Shown: piece after piece, positions 34,613-43,810 of the stretch
How the letters are laid out: the number at the start of each line of letters is the position of its first letter
Numbering within the stretch: position 1 is the first letter of the stretch
From: Bradyrhizobium sp. CCGE-LA001
Lineage (GTDB): Bacteria > Pseudomonadota > Alphaproteobacteria > Rhizobiales > Xanthobacteraceae
Assembly: GCF_000296215.2 (NCBI RefSeq)
Contig: NZ_CP013949.1
Location: forward strand, 310,001-374,000
Direction of reading: 5' to 3'
Length of the DNA: 64,000 nucleotides
The notes under the pieces: model-generated
What the model was told of the DNA's origin: nothing
Database searches by the model: none
What the model saw: only the letters and a program-made list of their open reading frames with translations
Program-made: the position numbers and the translations under genes

Positions 34613-35395
34613 CTAGATCTGCCGCTCGACCATCTTGAGCTTGAGCTCGGCGATGGCCTCGGCGGGATTGAGGCCCTTCGGGCAGGCCTTGGCGCAGTTC
34701 ATGATGGTGTGGCAGCGATAGAGGCGGAACGGATCCTCGAGATTGTCGAGCCGCTCGCCGGTCGCCTCGTCGCGCGAATCGGACACCCAGCGGTTGGCCT
34801 GGAGCAGCGCGGCCGGGCCGAGATAGCGCTCGCTGTTCCACCAATAGCTCGGGCACGAGGTCGAGCAGCAGGCGCACAGGATGCACTCGTAGAGGCCGTC
34901 GAGCTTCTCGCGGTCCTCGTGGCTCTGGCGCCATTCCTTCTGCGGCGTCGGCGAGGTCGTCTTCAGCCACGGCTCGACGGAAGCGTACTGCGCGTAGAAA
35001 TTGGTGAGGTCGGGAACGAGATCCTTCACCACCGGCTGGTGCGGCAGCGGGTTGATCTTGACCGCGCCGTCCTTCACGTCGTGCATCGAGCGGGTGCAGG
35101 CCAGCGTGTTCTGGCCGTCGATGTTCATCGCGCAGGAGCCGCACACGCCCTCGCGGCAGGAGCGGCGGAAGGTCAGCGACGGGTCGATGTGGTTCTTGAT
35201 CCAGATCAGGCCGTCCAGCACCATCGGACCGCAATCATTGGTATCGACGTAATAGGTGTCGACGCTCGGATTCTTGCCGTCGTCCGGATTCCAGCGATAG
35301 ACCTTGAACTCACGGAGCTCGGTCGCGCCCGCGGGCTTCGGCCAGGTCTTGCCGCCTGATATCTTCGAGTTCTTCGGAAGTGCGAATTCAACCAT
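34613..35395 (-). CDS. sdhB: Succinate dehydrogenase iron-sulfur subunit
   Basis: A 260-residue subunit B of complex II, which passes electrons from FAD to ubiquinone. The 2Fe-2S cluster ligands are in CREGVCGSCAMNIDGQNTLAC (the first 20 residues of this span and a final Cys), the 4Fe-4S ligands in CILCACCSTSCP, and the 3Fe-4S ligands in CHTIMNCAKACPKG. Order and spacing are canonical. It is last in sdhCDAB, with a repeat B3 of about 70 bases in the space after sdhA. Confidence 0.98.
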   Translation of the reverse strand: MVEFALPKNSKISGGKTWPKPAGATELREFKVYRWNPDDGKNPSVDTYYVDTNDCGPMVLDGLIWIKNHIDPSLTFRRSCREGVCGSCAMNIDGQNTLACTRSMHDVKDGAVKINPLPHQPVVKDLVPDLTNFYAQYASVEPWLKTTSPTPQKEWRQSHEDREKLDGLYECILCACCSTSCPSYWWNSERYLGPAALLQANRWVSDSRDEATGERLDNLEDPFRLYRCHTIMNCAKACPKGLNPAEAIAELKLKMVERQI

Positions 35396-35418
35396 AAGTC
35401 CTGCCTCTGGTTTCTTTC

Positions 35419-35487
35419 GTCATCCGCGGGCTTGACCCGCGCATCCATCTTTAAGGGATGGATTGCCGGGTCGAGCCCGGCAATGAC
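35419..35487. repeat. Dispersed inverted repeat, family B, copy 3
   Basis: gtcatccgcgggcttgaccc and gggtcgagcccggcaatgac are the two arms. It occupies the gap between sdhA (stop 35497) and sdhB (start 35395). A hairpin here would affect the ratio of sdhB to sdhA mRNA. Confidence 0.85.
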
Positions 35488-35496
35488 AAGCAGCAA

Positions 35497-37332
35497 TCAA
35501 TACACGCGCGCCTTCGGCGGGATGTACTGCACGTCGTTGGTCATGGTGTAGTTGTGAACCGGGCGATACTCGATCTTGACCTTGCCGGCATCGTCCAGCC
35601 AGACCAGCGTGTGCTTCATCCAGTTCTTGTCGTCGCGCTCGGAGAAGTCCTCGCGGGCATGGGCGCCGCGGCTTTCGGTGCGGTTGGCGGCCGAGTTCAT
35701 CGTCACCACCGCCTGCGAGATCAGATTGTCGAATTCGAGCGTCTCGACGAGATCCGAATTCCACACCAGAGAGCGGTCGGACACCGCGATGTCGGTGATG
35801 CCGCTGTGGACCTTCGCGATTAGGTTCTGGCCTTCGCTGAGCACTTCGCCGGTGCGGAACACCGCGCAATTGGTCTGCATCACATTCTGCATGCCTTCGC
35901 GCAGCTTCGCCGTCGGCGTGCCGCCGGAGGCGTAGCGGTAATGGTCGAGGCGGCCCAGCGCGAGCTCGGCCGAGTTCGACGGCAGCTCGGGCTGCTTGGC
36001 ATTGGGTGTGAGCTTCTCGGCGAGGCGGAGCGCCGCGGCGCGGCCGAACACCACGAGGTCGATCAGCGAGTTGGAGCCGAGGCGGTTGGCGCCGTGCACG
36101 GAGACGCAGGCGGCTTCGCCGATCGCCATCAGGCCTGGGATGATGGCGTTGTCGTCGCCATCCTTCTTGGTCAGCACCTCGCCGTGATAGTTCGTGGGGA
36201 TGCCGCCCATGTTGTAGTGCACGGTCGGCACGATCGGGATCGGCTCGCGCGTCACGTCGACATTGGCGAAGATCTTTGCCGATTCCGAGATGCCGGGCAG
36301 GCGCTCGGCGAGCACCGCGGGATCGAGATGGTCGAGATGCAGGAAGATGTGGTCCTTCTTCTTGCCGACGCCGCGGCCTTCGCGAATCTCGATGGTCATC
36401 GCGCGCGAGACCACGTCCCGCGAGGCGAGATCCTTCGCCGACGGCGCGTAACGCTCCATGAAGCGCTCGCCTTCAGAGTTGACGAGATAGCCGCCCTCGC
36501 CGCGCGCGCCCTCGGTGACGAGGCAGCCCGAGCCGTAGATGCCGGTCGGATGAAACTGCACGAACTCCATGTCCTGCATCGGCAGGCCGGCGCGCAGCAC
36601 CATGCCGCCGCCGTCGCCGGTACAGGTGTGCGCCGAGGTGCAGGAGGCATAGGCGCGGCCGTAGCCGCCGGTCGCCAGGATCGTGGTCTGGGCGCGGAAA
36701 CGGTGCAGCGTGCCGTCGTCGAGCTTGAGCGCGATGACGCCGCGGCAGGTGCCCTGATCGTCCATGATCAGGTCGATGGCGAAGAACTCGATGAAGAACT
36801 CGGCCGCGTGGCGCAGCGACTGGCCATACATCGTGTGCAGCATGGCGTGGCCGGTGCGGTCGGCGGCGGCGCAGGTGCGTTGCGCCTGGGCCTTGCCGAA
36901 CTCGGTGGTCATGCCGCCGAACGGACGCTGGTAGATCTTGCCGTCCTCGGTGCGCGAGAACGGCACGCCCCAATGCTCGAGCTCGTAGACCGCGTCGGGC
37001 GCGTTGCGCACCATGTATTCGATCGCGTCCTGATCGCCGAGCCAGTCCGACCCCTTCACGGTGTCGTACATGTGCCAGCGCCAGTCGTCCTTGTGCATGT
37101 TGCCGAGTGAGGCGGAGATGCCGCCCTGCGCCGCGACCGTGTGCGAGCGGGTCGGAAACACCTTGGTGATGCAGGCGGTGCGCAGGCCCGCTTCGCTGCA
37201 GCCGACCACGGCGCGCAGGCCGGCGCCGCCGGCACCCACTACGACGACGTCGTAAGTGTGGTCTTCGATCGGATAGGCCTTGCCGTTAGTGGCGGGAGCG
37301 CTGTTGCCCGAGCCATTCGTTGTGTTGGCCAT
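35497..37332 (-). CDS. sdhA: Succinate dehydrogenase flavoprotein subunit
   Basis: A 611-residue subunit A that oxidises succinate to fumarate in the citric acid cycle. FAD binding is shown by VVVVGAGGAGLRAVVGCSEA, and the His that covalently binds FAD is in RSHTVAAQGGISASLGN. Substrate and active-site segments include FVQFHPTGIYGSGCLVTEGA, MEIREGRGVGKK-like and NYHGEV. Length fits. An Asn/Gly-rich short extension precedes the core at the N-terminus. Confidence 0.98.
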   Translation of the reverse strand: MANTTNGSGNSAPATNGKAYPIEDHTYDVVVVGAGGAGLRAVVGCSEAGLRTACITKVFPTRSHTVAAQGGISASLGNMHKDDWRWHMYDTVKGSDWLGDQDAIEYMVRNAPDAVYELEHWGVPFSRTEDGKIYQRPFGGMTTEFGKAQAQRTCAAADRTGHAMLHTMYGQSLRHAAEFFIEFFAIDLIMDDQGTCRGVIALKLDDGTLHRFRAQTTILATGGYGRAYASCTSAHTCTGDGGGMVLRAGLPMQDMEFVQFHPTGIYGSGCLVTEGARGEGGYLVNSEGERFMERYAPSAKDLASRDVVSRAMTIEIREGRGVGKKKDHIFLHLDHLDPAVLAERLPGISESAKIFANVDVTREPIPIVPTVHYNMGGIPTNYHGEVLTKKDGDDNAIIPGLMAIGEAACVSVHGANRLGSNSLIDLVVFGRAAALRLAEKLTPNAKQPELPSNSAELALGRLDHYRYASGGTPTAKLREGMQNVMQTNCAVFRTGEVLSEGQNLIAKVHSGITDIAVSDRSLVWNSDLVETLEFDNLISQAVVTMNSAANRTESRGAHAREDFSERDDKNWMKHTLVWLDDAGKVKIEYRPVHNYTMTNDVQYIPPKARVY

Positions 37333-37335
37333 GGG

Positions 37336-37752
37336 TTACACTCCGGATGACAGTTTCAGGATCGCATAGGTCGCGGCGAGCGCCACGGCGAACGAGAAGA
37401 AGTTGTTGAGCATGATCGCGGTGAGCTTCAGCTTCTCGTTATGGATGTAGTCCTCGATCACCACCTGCATGCCGATCTTCATGTGCCAGGCGCAGGCGAG
37501 GATAAAGAGGAGCAGGATCACCGCGACGGGAATCGAGCTCAGGGTCTGCGCAGCGTAAACCTGGTTGCGGCCGAGCAGCATGATGATGATCACCACCGCC
37601 GGGATCATCAGCAGCGTCATGGCGACGCCGGTGATGCGCTGGCGCCAGAAATCGGACGTGCCGGAATGCGCGGCGCCGAGGTTGCGGACGCGGCCGAGCG
37701 GCGTGCGCATCGAGGGAGGCTTCGGAGAGCCGTGGGATTCGTCGAAACTCAT
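37336..37752 (-). CDS. sdhD: Succinate dehydrogenase membrane anchor subunit
   Basis: A 138-residue anchor with three hydrophobic helices (VAMTLLMIPAVVIIIMLLGR; SSIPVAVILLLFILACAWHM; NNFFSFAVALAATYAILKLS). The heme/quinone site is suggested by AWHMKIGMQVVIEDYIHNEK, where the His and the VIEDYxH segment are hallmarks of SdhD. Its start overlaps the sdhC stop by four bases (positions 37749-37752), as expected for coupled anchors. It ends four bases before the sdhA start. Confidence 0.96.
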   Translation of the reverse strand: MSFDESHGSPKPPSMRTPLGRVRNLGAAHSGTSDFWRQRITGVAMTLLMIPAVVIIIMLLGRNQVYAAQTLSSIPVAVILLLFILACAWHMKIGMQVVIEDYIHNEKLKLTAIMLNNFFSFAVALAATYAILKLSSGV

Positions 37753-38147
37753 CGGCCGCCTCCGTTCGCGTAGGCGATGATCCAGATCAGCACGGTCAGC
37801 GCGATGCCGCCAATCAGGGCGCCCCAGGTCAGCGCTTCGCGCTCATTGGCCTTGAAGCCGTAGCCGAGATCCCAGACGAAATGCCGGATGCCGCTGAGCA
37901 TATGGTGCATCAAGGCCCAGGTGTAGCCGAACACGATCAGCCGGCCGATGATGCTGCTGGAGAAGGCCTGGACGTGCGCGTAAGCGGCCGGCCCGGAGGC
38001 CGCGGCGACCAGCCACCAGACCAGCAGCAGGGTTCCGACATAGAGGGCAATACCGGTGGCGCGATGGACGATGGACAGCGCCATCGTCAGCGTCCAGCGG
38101 TACACTTGCATGTGTGGCGAGAGTGGTCGTTCGATCCGTGCGGTCAT
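37749..38147 (-). CDS. sdhC: Succinate dehydrogenase cytochrome b556 subunit
   Basis: A 132-residue subunit with RPLSPHMQVYRWTLTMALSI, the SdhC quinone-site motif, SIVHRATGIAL and the heme-ligand region HHMLSGIRHFVWDLGYGF. Three helices are predicted. First gene of sdhCDAB; its promoter should lie in the 500-base gap to its right. Confidence 0.97.
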   Translation of the reverse strand: MTARIERPLSPHMQVYRWTLTMALSIVHRATGIALYVGTLLLVWWLVAAASGPAAYAHVQAFSSSIIGRLIVFGYTWALMHHMLSGIRHFVWDLGYGFKANEREALTWGALIGGIALTVLIWIIAYANGGGR

Positions 38148-38651
38148 GGGCTTTGATGTTGTATGGCGGCCCGTAAGGGGGCGCGCGGGGATCGGAAAGG
38201 TCGGCTCTATTTACGGAGTCGATTTCCCCCGCGCAATCACCAAATGGCCATAAATCGAACCGTCGTTCAGCTCTAGAGCCTTGATGAACCAAGGCCAATC
38301 AGCGGCTTGGTATACCAGAGCGTCGATCCACCAAGAAAGAACAGAATAAATATTCATTATTTGAGAACTGAGCGCGATGCGTTGAAATTGCTATTGGAAC
38401 GCATCTAAACGGACCATGCCGTCCAAATGGTCGAGCGGCACCCAGTCGAGGCTCCGATGGGACCCGCACACGCAACCCGCGCTTCAATCCGATCCAACCT
38501 GCCGCAAATTGGATATGCGCACTCTGCATCCCACCCCAGCCGGGAGGCCCGACCTGTCGACCGCGGGAATCAGATCGCCTAATGCTCCATGCGCAGCGTT
38601 CCCAAGCGACGGCTCGGAGAGGTTGCGGCCAGTCGCCAGGGCAGGTCAGGG
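38148..38651. other. Gene-free stretch upstream of sdhC
   Basis: About 500 bases between the divergent sdhC and TSUP genes. I see no protein-coding frame with real protein character, no tRNA-like cloverleaf and no repeat of the families described. There is one AT-rich patch at about 38332-38375 (agaacagaataaatattcat onward), which could hold the sdh promoter. Otherwise nothing could be supported here. Confidence 0.6.
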
Positions 38652-39512
38652 GTGATCGCAGGTCTTGATATCGAGGAAATCGTCGAGCTGGCGCTGTTGC
38701 TGATCGCGACAGGCGCGCTCTCCGGATTCCTCGCCGGCGTGTTCGGCATCGGCGGCGGTGCGATCCTCGTGCCTGTCTTCTATGAGTGCTTCCGCATTGC
38801 CGGCGTGCCGTTGGAGGTTCGCATGCCGCTGTGCGTCGGCACCTCGCTCGCGGTGATCATTCCGACCTCGATCCGCTCATTCCAGGCGCACTACAAGCGC
38901 GGCGCCGTCGACATGACGATCCTGCGGGCTTGGTGGCTGCCGATCGTGATCGGCGTCGTCGCCGGCAGCGTGATCGCTCGCTACGCGCCCGAGCGGCTGT
39001 TCAAGATCGTGTTCGTCGCCGTCGCCTATTCGGCGGCCGCCCGCCTGATCCTCGCGCGCGAAGGCTGGAGGTTCGGCGAGGACCTGCCGAAGGGTCCCTT
39101 GATGCGCGCCTACGGCTTCTGCGTCGGCATCCTCTCGACCCTGATGGGCATCGGCGGTGGATTGTTCTCGAACCTGCTGATGACGTTCTACGGCCGGCCG
39201 ATCCACCAGGCGGTCGCGACCTCGTCGGCGCTCGCGGTGCTGATCTCGATCCCCGGCGCGCTCGGCTACATCTACGCGGGGTGGCCGGCGGCCGCGAACT
39301 ATCCCGCCGTTGCGGCGCTGCAAGTCCCGTTCGCGCTCGGCTACGTGTCGCTGATCGGTGCCGTGCTGGTGATGCCGATGAGCCTCGTCACGGCACCGCT
39401 CGGCGTGAAGGCCGCGCATGCGATGTCGAAGCGGACGCTGGAAGTGGCGTTCGGGGTCTATCTGTTCATCGTCGGCAGCCGGTTCGTGCTGAGTTTGGTG
39501 GGCGGATTGTAA
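38652..39512 (+). CDS. TSUP family (TauE/SafE) sulfite exporter-like permease
   Basis: A 286-residue permease with about eight hydrophobic helices and the two TSUP half-repeats: SGFLAGVFGIGGGAILVPVF at the N-terminus and GILSTLMGIGGGLFSNLLMT in the second half, the GxxxGIGGG signatures. Family members move sulfite, sulfoacetate or other organosulfonates, so the substrate is uncertain. A GTG start at 38652 (VIAGLDIEEIVELALL) with an aggtcaggg site just upstream is preferred to the ATG at 38589; both remain possible. Confidence 0.87.
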   Translation: MIAGLDIEEIVELALLLIATGALSGFLAGVFGIGGGAILVPVFYECFRIAGVPLEVRMPLCVGTSLAVIIPTSIRSFQAHYKRGAVDMTILRAWWLPIVIGVVAGSVIARYAPERLFKIVFVAVAYSAAARLILAREGWRFGEDLPKGPLMRAYGFCVGILSTLMGIGGGLFSNLLMTFYGRPIHQAVATSSALAVLISIPGALGYIYAGWPAAANYPAVAALQVPFALGYVSLIGAVLVMPMSLVTAPLGVKAAHAMSKRTLEVAFGVYLFIVGSRFVLSLVGGL

Positions 39513-39547
39513 TTGGCGTGGGGCCAGAACTTACCGCACACTCCGCC

Positions 39548-39650
39548 GTCATCGCCCGACTTGATCGGGCGATCCAGTAATCCAGAGACATCGATAATTG
39601 AGCCGAGAGGCCGCAGCGTACTGGATGCCCCGGTCAAGCCGGGGCATGAC
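39548..39650. repeat. Dispersed inverted repeat, family B, copy 4
   Basis: Left arm gtcatcgcccgacttgatcg and right arm ccggtcaagccggggcatga. The centre has gtactggat as in copy 1. It lies between converging genes. Confidence 0.85.
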
Positions 39651-39694
39651 ATCGCGTTATGTGGCGCCGCTCGCCGCACAACGCCGCGAGCCAC

Positions 39695-41224
39695 CTATTT
39701 CTTCGCGTAGATATCCCTGTACGTCTCGCGCAGAATGTTCTTCTGCACCTTGCCCATGGTATTCCGCGGCAGTTCGTCGACGACGAAGACGCGCTTGGGC
39801 ATCTTGAATTTTGCCAGCCGGCCGTCGAGCGCCTTCAGAACGGCAGCTTCCGTGACGTCGGCGCCCTTATTGCAAACCAGCACTGCCGTCACGCCTTCGC
39901 CGAAGTCGGCGTGCGGCACGCCGATCACAGCCGACTCGACCACGCCGGGCATGGCGTCGATCTCGCTCTCGATTTCCTTGGGATACACGTTGAAGCCGCC
40001 GGAGATGACGAGGTCCTTGCCGCGGCCGAGGATGTGGACGTAGCCCTTGCCGTCGATCTTGCCGAGGTCGCCGGTGATGAAGAAGCCGTCGGGCCGGAAT
40101 TCGGACTTGGTCTTCTCCGGCATGCGCCAATAGCCCTTGAACACGTTCGGCCCCTTCACCTCGATCATGCCGATGTCCTCGCGCGGCAGCTCCTTGCCCG
40201 TCTCAGGATCGGTGACGCGCACCGAGACGCCGGGGAGGGGAAAGCCGACCGCGCCGGGCACGCGCTCGCCGTCATAGGGGTTCGACGTGTTCATGTTGGT
40301 CTCGGTCATGCCGTAGCGCTCGAGCACGGCGTGCCCGGTGCGGGCCGACCATTCGCGGTGGGTCTCGGCCAGCAGCGGCGCCGAGCCCGAGATGAACAGG
40401 CGCATGTGCTTGGTCGTCTCGTGCGACAGCGCCGGATTTTGCAGAAGGCGCGTGTAGAAGGTCGGCACGCCCATCAGAACGGTGGCGCGCGCCATCAACT
40501 TGATGATCAGGTCCGGGTCGAGCTTCGGCAGGAAGATCATCGAGGCGCGCGCGAACAGCGTCACATTGGTCGCAACGAACAGGCCATGCGTATGATAGAT
40601 CGGCAGCGCGTGGATCAAGACGTCCTTGTCGGTGAAGCGCCAGTAGTCGACGAGGCTGAGCGAGTTCGACGCGAGATTGTCGTGCGTCAACATCGCGCCC
40701 TTGGAGCGCCCCGTGGTGCCTGACGTGTAGAGGATCGCCGCGAGATCGTCGTTTGCGCGCGACACCGTCGTGAACTCGCGGCTCGCCTTGTCGGCGGCGT
40801 CCGTCAGCGAGCCCTTGCCGTCGGGTCCGAGCGTCTCGACCTTGGCCTTCACCTTGGCGGCGATCGGCACGAGCCCTTCCGCCTTGGAGGGATCGCAGAC
40901 CACCAGCGACGGCTCGGCGTCGCCGATGAAATAGTCGAGCTCGTTCAGCGTATAGGCGGTGTTGAGCGGCAGGTAGACCGCGCCGGCCCTGACAGTGCCG
41001 AGATACAGCACGATGTTGGCGACCGATTTCTCCACCTGCACCGCGACGCGGTCGCCCGGCTTCACGCCGCGTGCGACCAGCACGTTCGCCATCTGCCCGG
41101 CCCGCGCGATCAGATCGCCATAGCTGATCCGGCCGCCGTCATGCGTCTCGATCGCGAGGCGCTTGGGATCGGAAAGGCCGTCGAACAGGCGGGAAAACAG
41201 GTTGGCGTCGGCAGCTTGGTTCAT
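39695..41224 (-). CDS. matB: Malonyl-CoA synthetase
   Basis: A 509-residue acyl-adenylating enzyme that makes malonyl-CoA from malonate, ATP and CoA. AMP-binding core motifs: AILYTSGTTGRSKGAMLTHD, ERYGMTETNMNTSNPYDGER and GFFITGDLGKIDGKGYVHIL. The last catalytic Lys is in LPRNTMGKVQKN. The sequence closely follows Rhizobiales/Rhodopseudomonas MatB as I recall it. No malonyl-CoA decarboxylase (matA) or matC is next to it. It is divergent from an SDR gene and may use malonate scavenged from plants. Confidence 0.95.
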   Translation of the reverse strand: MNQAADANLFSRLFDGLSDPKRLAIETHDGGRISYGDLIARAGQMANVLVARGVKPGDRVAVQVEKSVANIVLYLGTVRAGAVYLPLNTAYTLNELDYFIGDAEPSLVVCDPSKAEGLVPIAAKVKAKVETLGPDGKGSLTDAADKASREFTTVSRANDDLAAILYTSGTTGRSKGAMLTHDNLASNSLSLVDYWRFTDKDVLIHALPIYHTHGLFVATNVTLFARASMIFLPKLDPDLIIKLMARATVLMGVPTFYTRLLQNPALSHETTKHMRLFISGSAPLLAETHREWSARTGHAVLERYGMTETNMNTSNPYDGERVPGAVGFPLPGVSVRVTDPETGKELPREDIGMIEVKGPNVFKGYWRMPEKTKSEFRPDGFFITGDLGKIDGKGYVHILGRGKDLVISGGFNVYPKEIESEIDAMPGVVESAVIGVPHADFGEGVTAVLVCNKGADVTEAAVLKALDGRLAKFKMPKRVFVVDELPRNTMGKVQKNILRETYRDIYAKK

Positions 41225-41309
41225 GCAACATTCCTCGCCGGCGAAGGCCGGTCAAACCGAGGGCTGGATTAGCAAAAACCGCCCCGCACAAGCAACGGAG
41301 ACAGTTTGC

Positions 41310-42071
41310 ATGACAAAAACCGGGAAACGCGTGGCCTGGGTCACGGGCGGCGGCAGCGGGATCGGAGAGGCCGGCGCCGAGGCATTGGCTGCCGATGGCT
41401 GGACGGTGGTGGTCTCGGGCCGGCGCAAAGAGGCCCTCGACGCCGTCGTCGCGAAGATCACCAAGGCGGGCGGGGCGGCCGAAGCCATGGCGCTGGATGT
41501 ATCCAGCGCCACCGAAGCTCAGAAGGCGGCCGATCAGATCGTCGCCAAACACGGCCGGATCGATTTGTTGGTGAACAATGCCGGCATCAATGTCCCCAAG
41601 CGCAGCTGGAAGGACATGGAACTTGAAGGCTGGAATCAGCTGGTCCAGGTCAATCTCAACGGCGTGCTCTATTGTATGCGCGCGGTGCTGCCGACCATGC
41701 GCAAGCAGCAGGACGGTGCGATCATCAACGTCTCCTCCTGGGCCGGTCGTCACGTCTCGAAGATGCCGGGCCCGGCCTACACCACGACCAAGCACGCGGT
41801 GCTGGCGCTGACCCATTCCTTCAACATGGACGAATGCGTCAACGGCCTGCGCGCCTGCTGCCTGATGCCGGGCGAGGTGGCAACGCCGATCCTGAAGCTG
41901 CGCCCGGTCGTGCCAAGCGAGGATGAGCAGGCGAAGATGCTGCAATCCGAAGATCTCGGCCGCACCATCGCCTTCATCGCCAGCATGCCGGCGCGCGTCT
42001 GCATCAACGAGGTGCTGATCAGCCCGACGCATAATCGCGGCTTCATCCAGACGCCGAACAACAGGGATTGA
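41310..42071 (+). CDS. SDR family oxidoreductase
   Basis: A 253-residue classical SDR with TGGGSGIGEAGAEALAADG (cofactor loop), NNAGIN, the Ser in IINVSSWAGR and catalytic YTTTK. Substrate unknown. It starts MTKTGKRVAWVTGG at 41310 with an acggag site upstream. The divergent pairing with malonyl-CoA synthetase suggests a role in short-chain acyl metabolism, but that is only inference. It ends 22 bases before repeat A4. Confidence 0.92.
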   Translation: MTKTGKRVAWVTGGGSGIGEAGAEALAADGWTVVVSGRRKEALDAVVAKITKAGGAAEAMALDVSSATEAQKAADQIVAKHGRIDLLVNNAGINVPKRSWKDMELEGWNQLVQVNLNGVLYCMRAVLPTMRKQQDGAIINVSSWAGRHVSKMPGPAYTTTKHAVLALTHSFNMDECVNGLRACCLMPGEVATPILKLRPVVPSEDEQAKMLQSEDLGRTIAFIASMPARVCINEVLISPTHNRGFIQTPNNRD

Positions 42072-42092
42072 GGCGCGGGGGAGCCGCGAACT

Positions 42093-42180
42093 CGTCATTG
42101 CGAGCGAAGCGAAGCAATCCAGGAATGCGTCCGCAGAGACAGTCTGGATTGCTTCGTCGCAAGGGCTCCTCGCAATGACG
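42093..42180. repeat. Dispersed inverted repeat, family A, copy 4
   Basis: Left arm cgtcattgcgagcgaagcga, right arm ctggattgcttcgtcgcaag and ctcgcaatgacg. The rest of the 300-base gap to the fasciclin gene holds only AT-poor sequence and a probable promoter I cannot pinpoint. Confidence 0.88.
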
Positions 42181-42374
42181 CCTGAGCCATCACACGAACA
42201 AATCGCCCCATAGTTTCACGCATCACAAAGAATTTTTCTCCGAAACCGGCCGGCGAACCCTCCCGTAGTTCGGTCCAACGACGGCACAGCTGCATCACCT
42301 CACGTCGCAGACGCCGTTGTTGCCCCAACTCAACGCCGGCGATCGCCGGTCTCAATTCAATCGGGAGACTCTCC

Positions 42375-42929
42375 ATGTCGAAGCGCATTGCCTATCTCGC
42401 TGCCGCCGCCTTCAGCGCCCTGGCCATCACCGCGACCGTTGTCGCGCCTGTCAGCGCCGAAGAGAAGACCGTCATGGTCGGCGGCGCGGCGATGTTCCCG
42501 TCCAAGAACATCGTCCAGAACGCGGTCAATTCGAAGGACCACACCACGCTGGTCGCGGCGGTGAAGGCCGCCGGCCTCGTGCCGACGCTGGAAGGCAAGG
42601 GCCCGTTCACGGTGTTCGCGCCGACCAACGCCGCCTTCGGCAAGCTGCCGGCCGGCACCGTCGACAACCTCGTCAAGCCCGAGAACAAGGCGACGCTGAC
42701 CAAGATCCTCACCTATCACGTGGTGCCCGGCAAGCTCGCGGCCACCGATCTCACCGACGGCAAGAAGCTGAAGACCGCCGAAGGCGAGGAGCTGACGGTG
42801 AAGAAGCAGGACGGCAAGGTCTGGATCGTCGATGCCAAGGGCGGCACCTCGATGGTGACGATCTCCAACGTCAACCAGTCCAACGGCGTCATCCATGTGG
42901 TCGACACCGTGCTGATGCCCGCGACGTAA
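42375..42929 (+). CDS. Secreted fasciclin (FAS1)-domain protein
   Basis: A 184-residue exported protein. The signal peptide (MSKRIAYLAAAAFSALAITA) leads to SAEEKTVMVGGAAMFPSKNI and one FAS1 domain: HTTLVAAVKAAGLVPTLEGK, GPFTVFAPTNAAFGKLPAGT (H1 motif) and SNGVIHVVDTVLMPAT (H2). Bacterial FAS1 proteins are extracytoplasmic binding or adhesion modules. It is followed by a strong terminator at 42975, so it is largely independent of the two redox genes downstream. Confidence 0.94.
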   Translation: MSKRIAYLAAAAFSALAITATVVAPVSAEEKTVMVGGAAMFPSKNIVQNAVNSKDHTTLVAAVKAAGLVPTLEGKGPFTVFAPTNAAFGKLPAGTVDNLVKPENKATLTKILTYHVVPGKLAATDLTDGKKLKTAEGEELTVKKQDGKVWIVDAKGGTSMVTISNVNQSNGVIHVVDTVLMPAT

Positions 42930-42974
42930 CACCGCGCGGTCCTGTTTCATCCCCGAACAGGATGCCTCGAGACA

Positions 42975-43003
42975 GCGAGCCGGGGTGCCCGGCTCGCTTT
43001 TTT
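42975..43003 (+). terminator. Rho-independent terminator after the fasciclin gene
   Basis: gcgagccggg-gtg-cccggctcgc is a perfect ten-base-pair stem followed by tttttt on the plus strand. It would end the fasciclin mRNA before the cytochrome b gene. Confidence 0.92.
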
Positions 43004-43110
43004 GTGACCACCATAGCTGGCCGGTATAAATTCGATGCAGGACAGGGCGTAACGGAAGCCGCAGGACGGGCGTATAATTGCTGTCACACGACCTTCAGAA
43101 CGGAACCATC

Positions 43111-43740
43111 ATGGCGAGCCTCACAGTCAGCGACGAGCAGGTCGGGGCTACCCCGGCCAAAGTGATCCAGCCGGCCTGGGTCCGGATCATGCACTGGGTC
43201 AATGCACTTGCCATGATCCTGATGATTCTATCGGGCTGGCAGATCTATAACGCCTCACCGCTGTTCGGCTTCACCTTTCCGCGCGAGTACACTCTCGGCG
43301 GCTGGCTCGGTGGCGGCCTGCTCTGGCATTTTGCGGCGATGTGGCTGTTGATGATCAATGGCCTCGCCTATCTCGTCACCGGTCTTGCCACCGGACGTTT
43401 CCGGAAGAAGCTGCTGCCGATCACGGCGTCCGGCGTGCTTCACGACGTCAGGGCCGCACTGACCTTCAAGCTCGGCCATGACGATCTCACGGTCTACAAT
43501 TACGTGCAGCGCCTGCTCTATGCCGGCATCATCGTCGTCGGCGTGCTGATCGTGCTGTCCGGTCTTGCGATCTGGAAGCCGGTGCAGCTCTATTACCTCG
43601 TGATGCTGTTCGGCGATTATCCGGCCGCGCGTTACGTGCACTTCTTCTGCATGGCCGCGATCTGCGCCTTCCTCGTCATCCACGTCCTGCTCGCGCTCTT
43701 GGTGCCGAAGAGCCTGCGCGCGATGATCATCGGTCGCTAG
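43111..43740 (+). CDS. Cytochrome b561/b-type domain membrane protein
   Basis: A 209-residue four-helix membrane cytochrome. Conserved His likely ligating heme are in RIMHWVNALAMILMILSGWQ, WHFAAMWLLMINGLAYL, YVHFFCMAAICAFLVIHVLL. The design resembles the Ni/Fe-hydrogenase/cytochrome b561 superfamily used to connect periplasmic enzymes to the quinone pool. The ATG at 43111 (MASLTVSDEQ) is preferred to 43078. It stands just before a molybdopterin oxidoreductase gene, so it is a good candidate for its electron partner. Confidence 0.87.
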   Translation: MASLTVSDEQVGATPAKVIQPAWVRIMHWVNALAMILMILSGWQIYNASPLFGFTFPREYTLGGWLGGGLLWHFAAMWLLMINGLAYLVTGLATGRFRKKLLPITASGVLHDVRAALTFKLGHDDLTVYNYVQRLLYAGIIVVGVLIVLSGLAIWKPVQLYYLVMLFGDYPAARYVHFFCMAAICAFLVIHVLLALLVPKSLRAMIIGR

Positions 43741-43787
43741 AGCATGATCCGGAAAAGTGTGAAGCGGTTTTCCGACAAGATCATGCT
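43741..43787. repeat. Short palindromic repeat, family F (agcatgatc type)
   Basis: agcatgatccggaaaagtgt and ccgacaagatcatgct are inverted arms flanking tgaagcggtttt. This palindrome is well known in Rhizobiales genomes as an abundant intergenic element. It separates the cytochrome b gene from the molybdoenzyme gene and could form a hairpin between the two. Confidence 0.8.
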
Positions 43788-43810
43788 CAGAATAGATATG
43801 TGAGGAGACC

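Noticed and set aside
38280..38340. A tRNA-like stretch upstream of sdhC
   Set aside because: Short inverted arms were seen, but no T-arm (GTTCRANYC) or acceptor pairing could be made.
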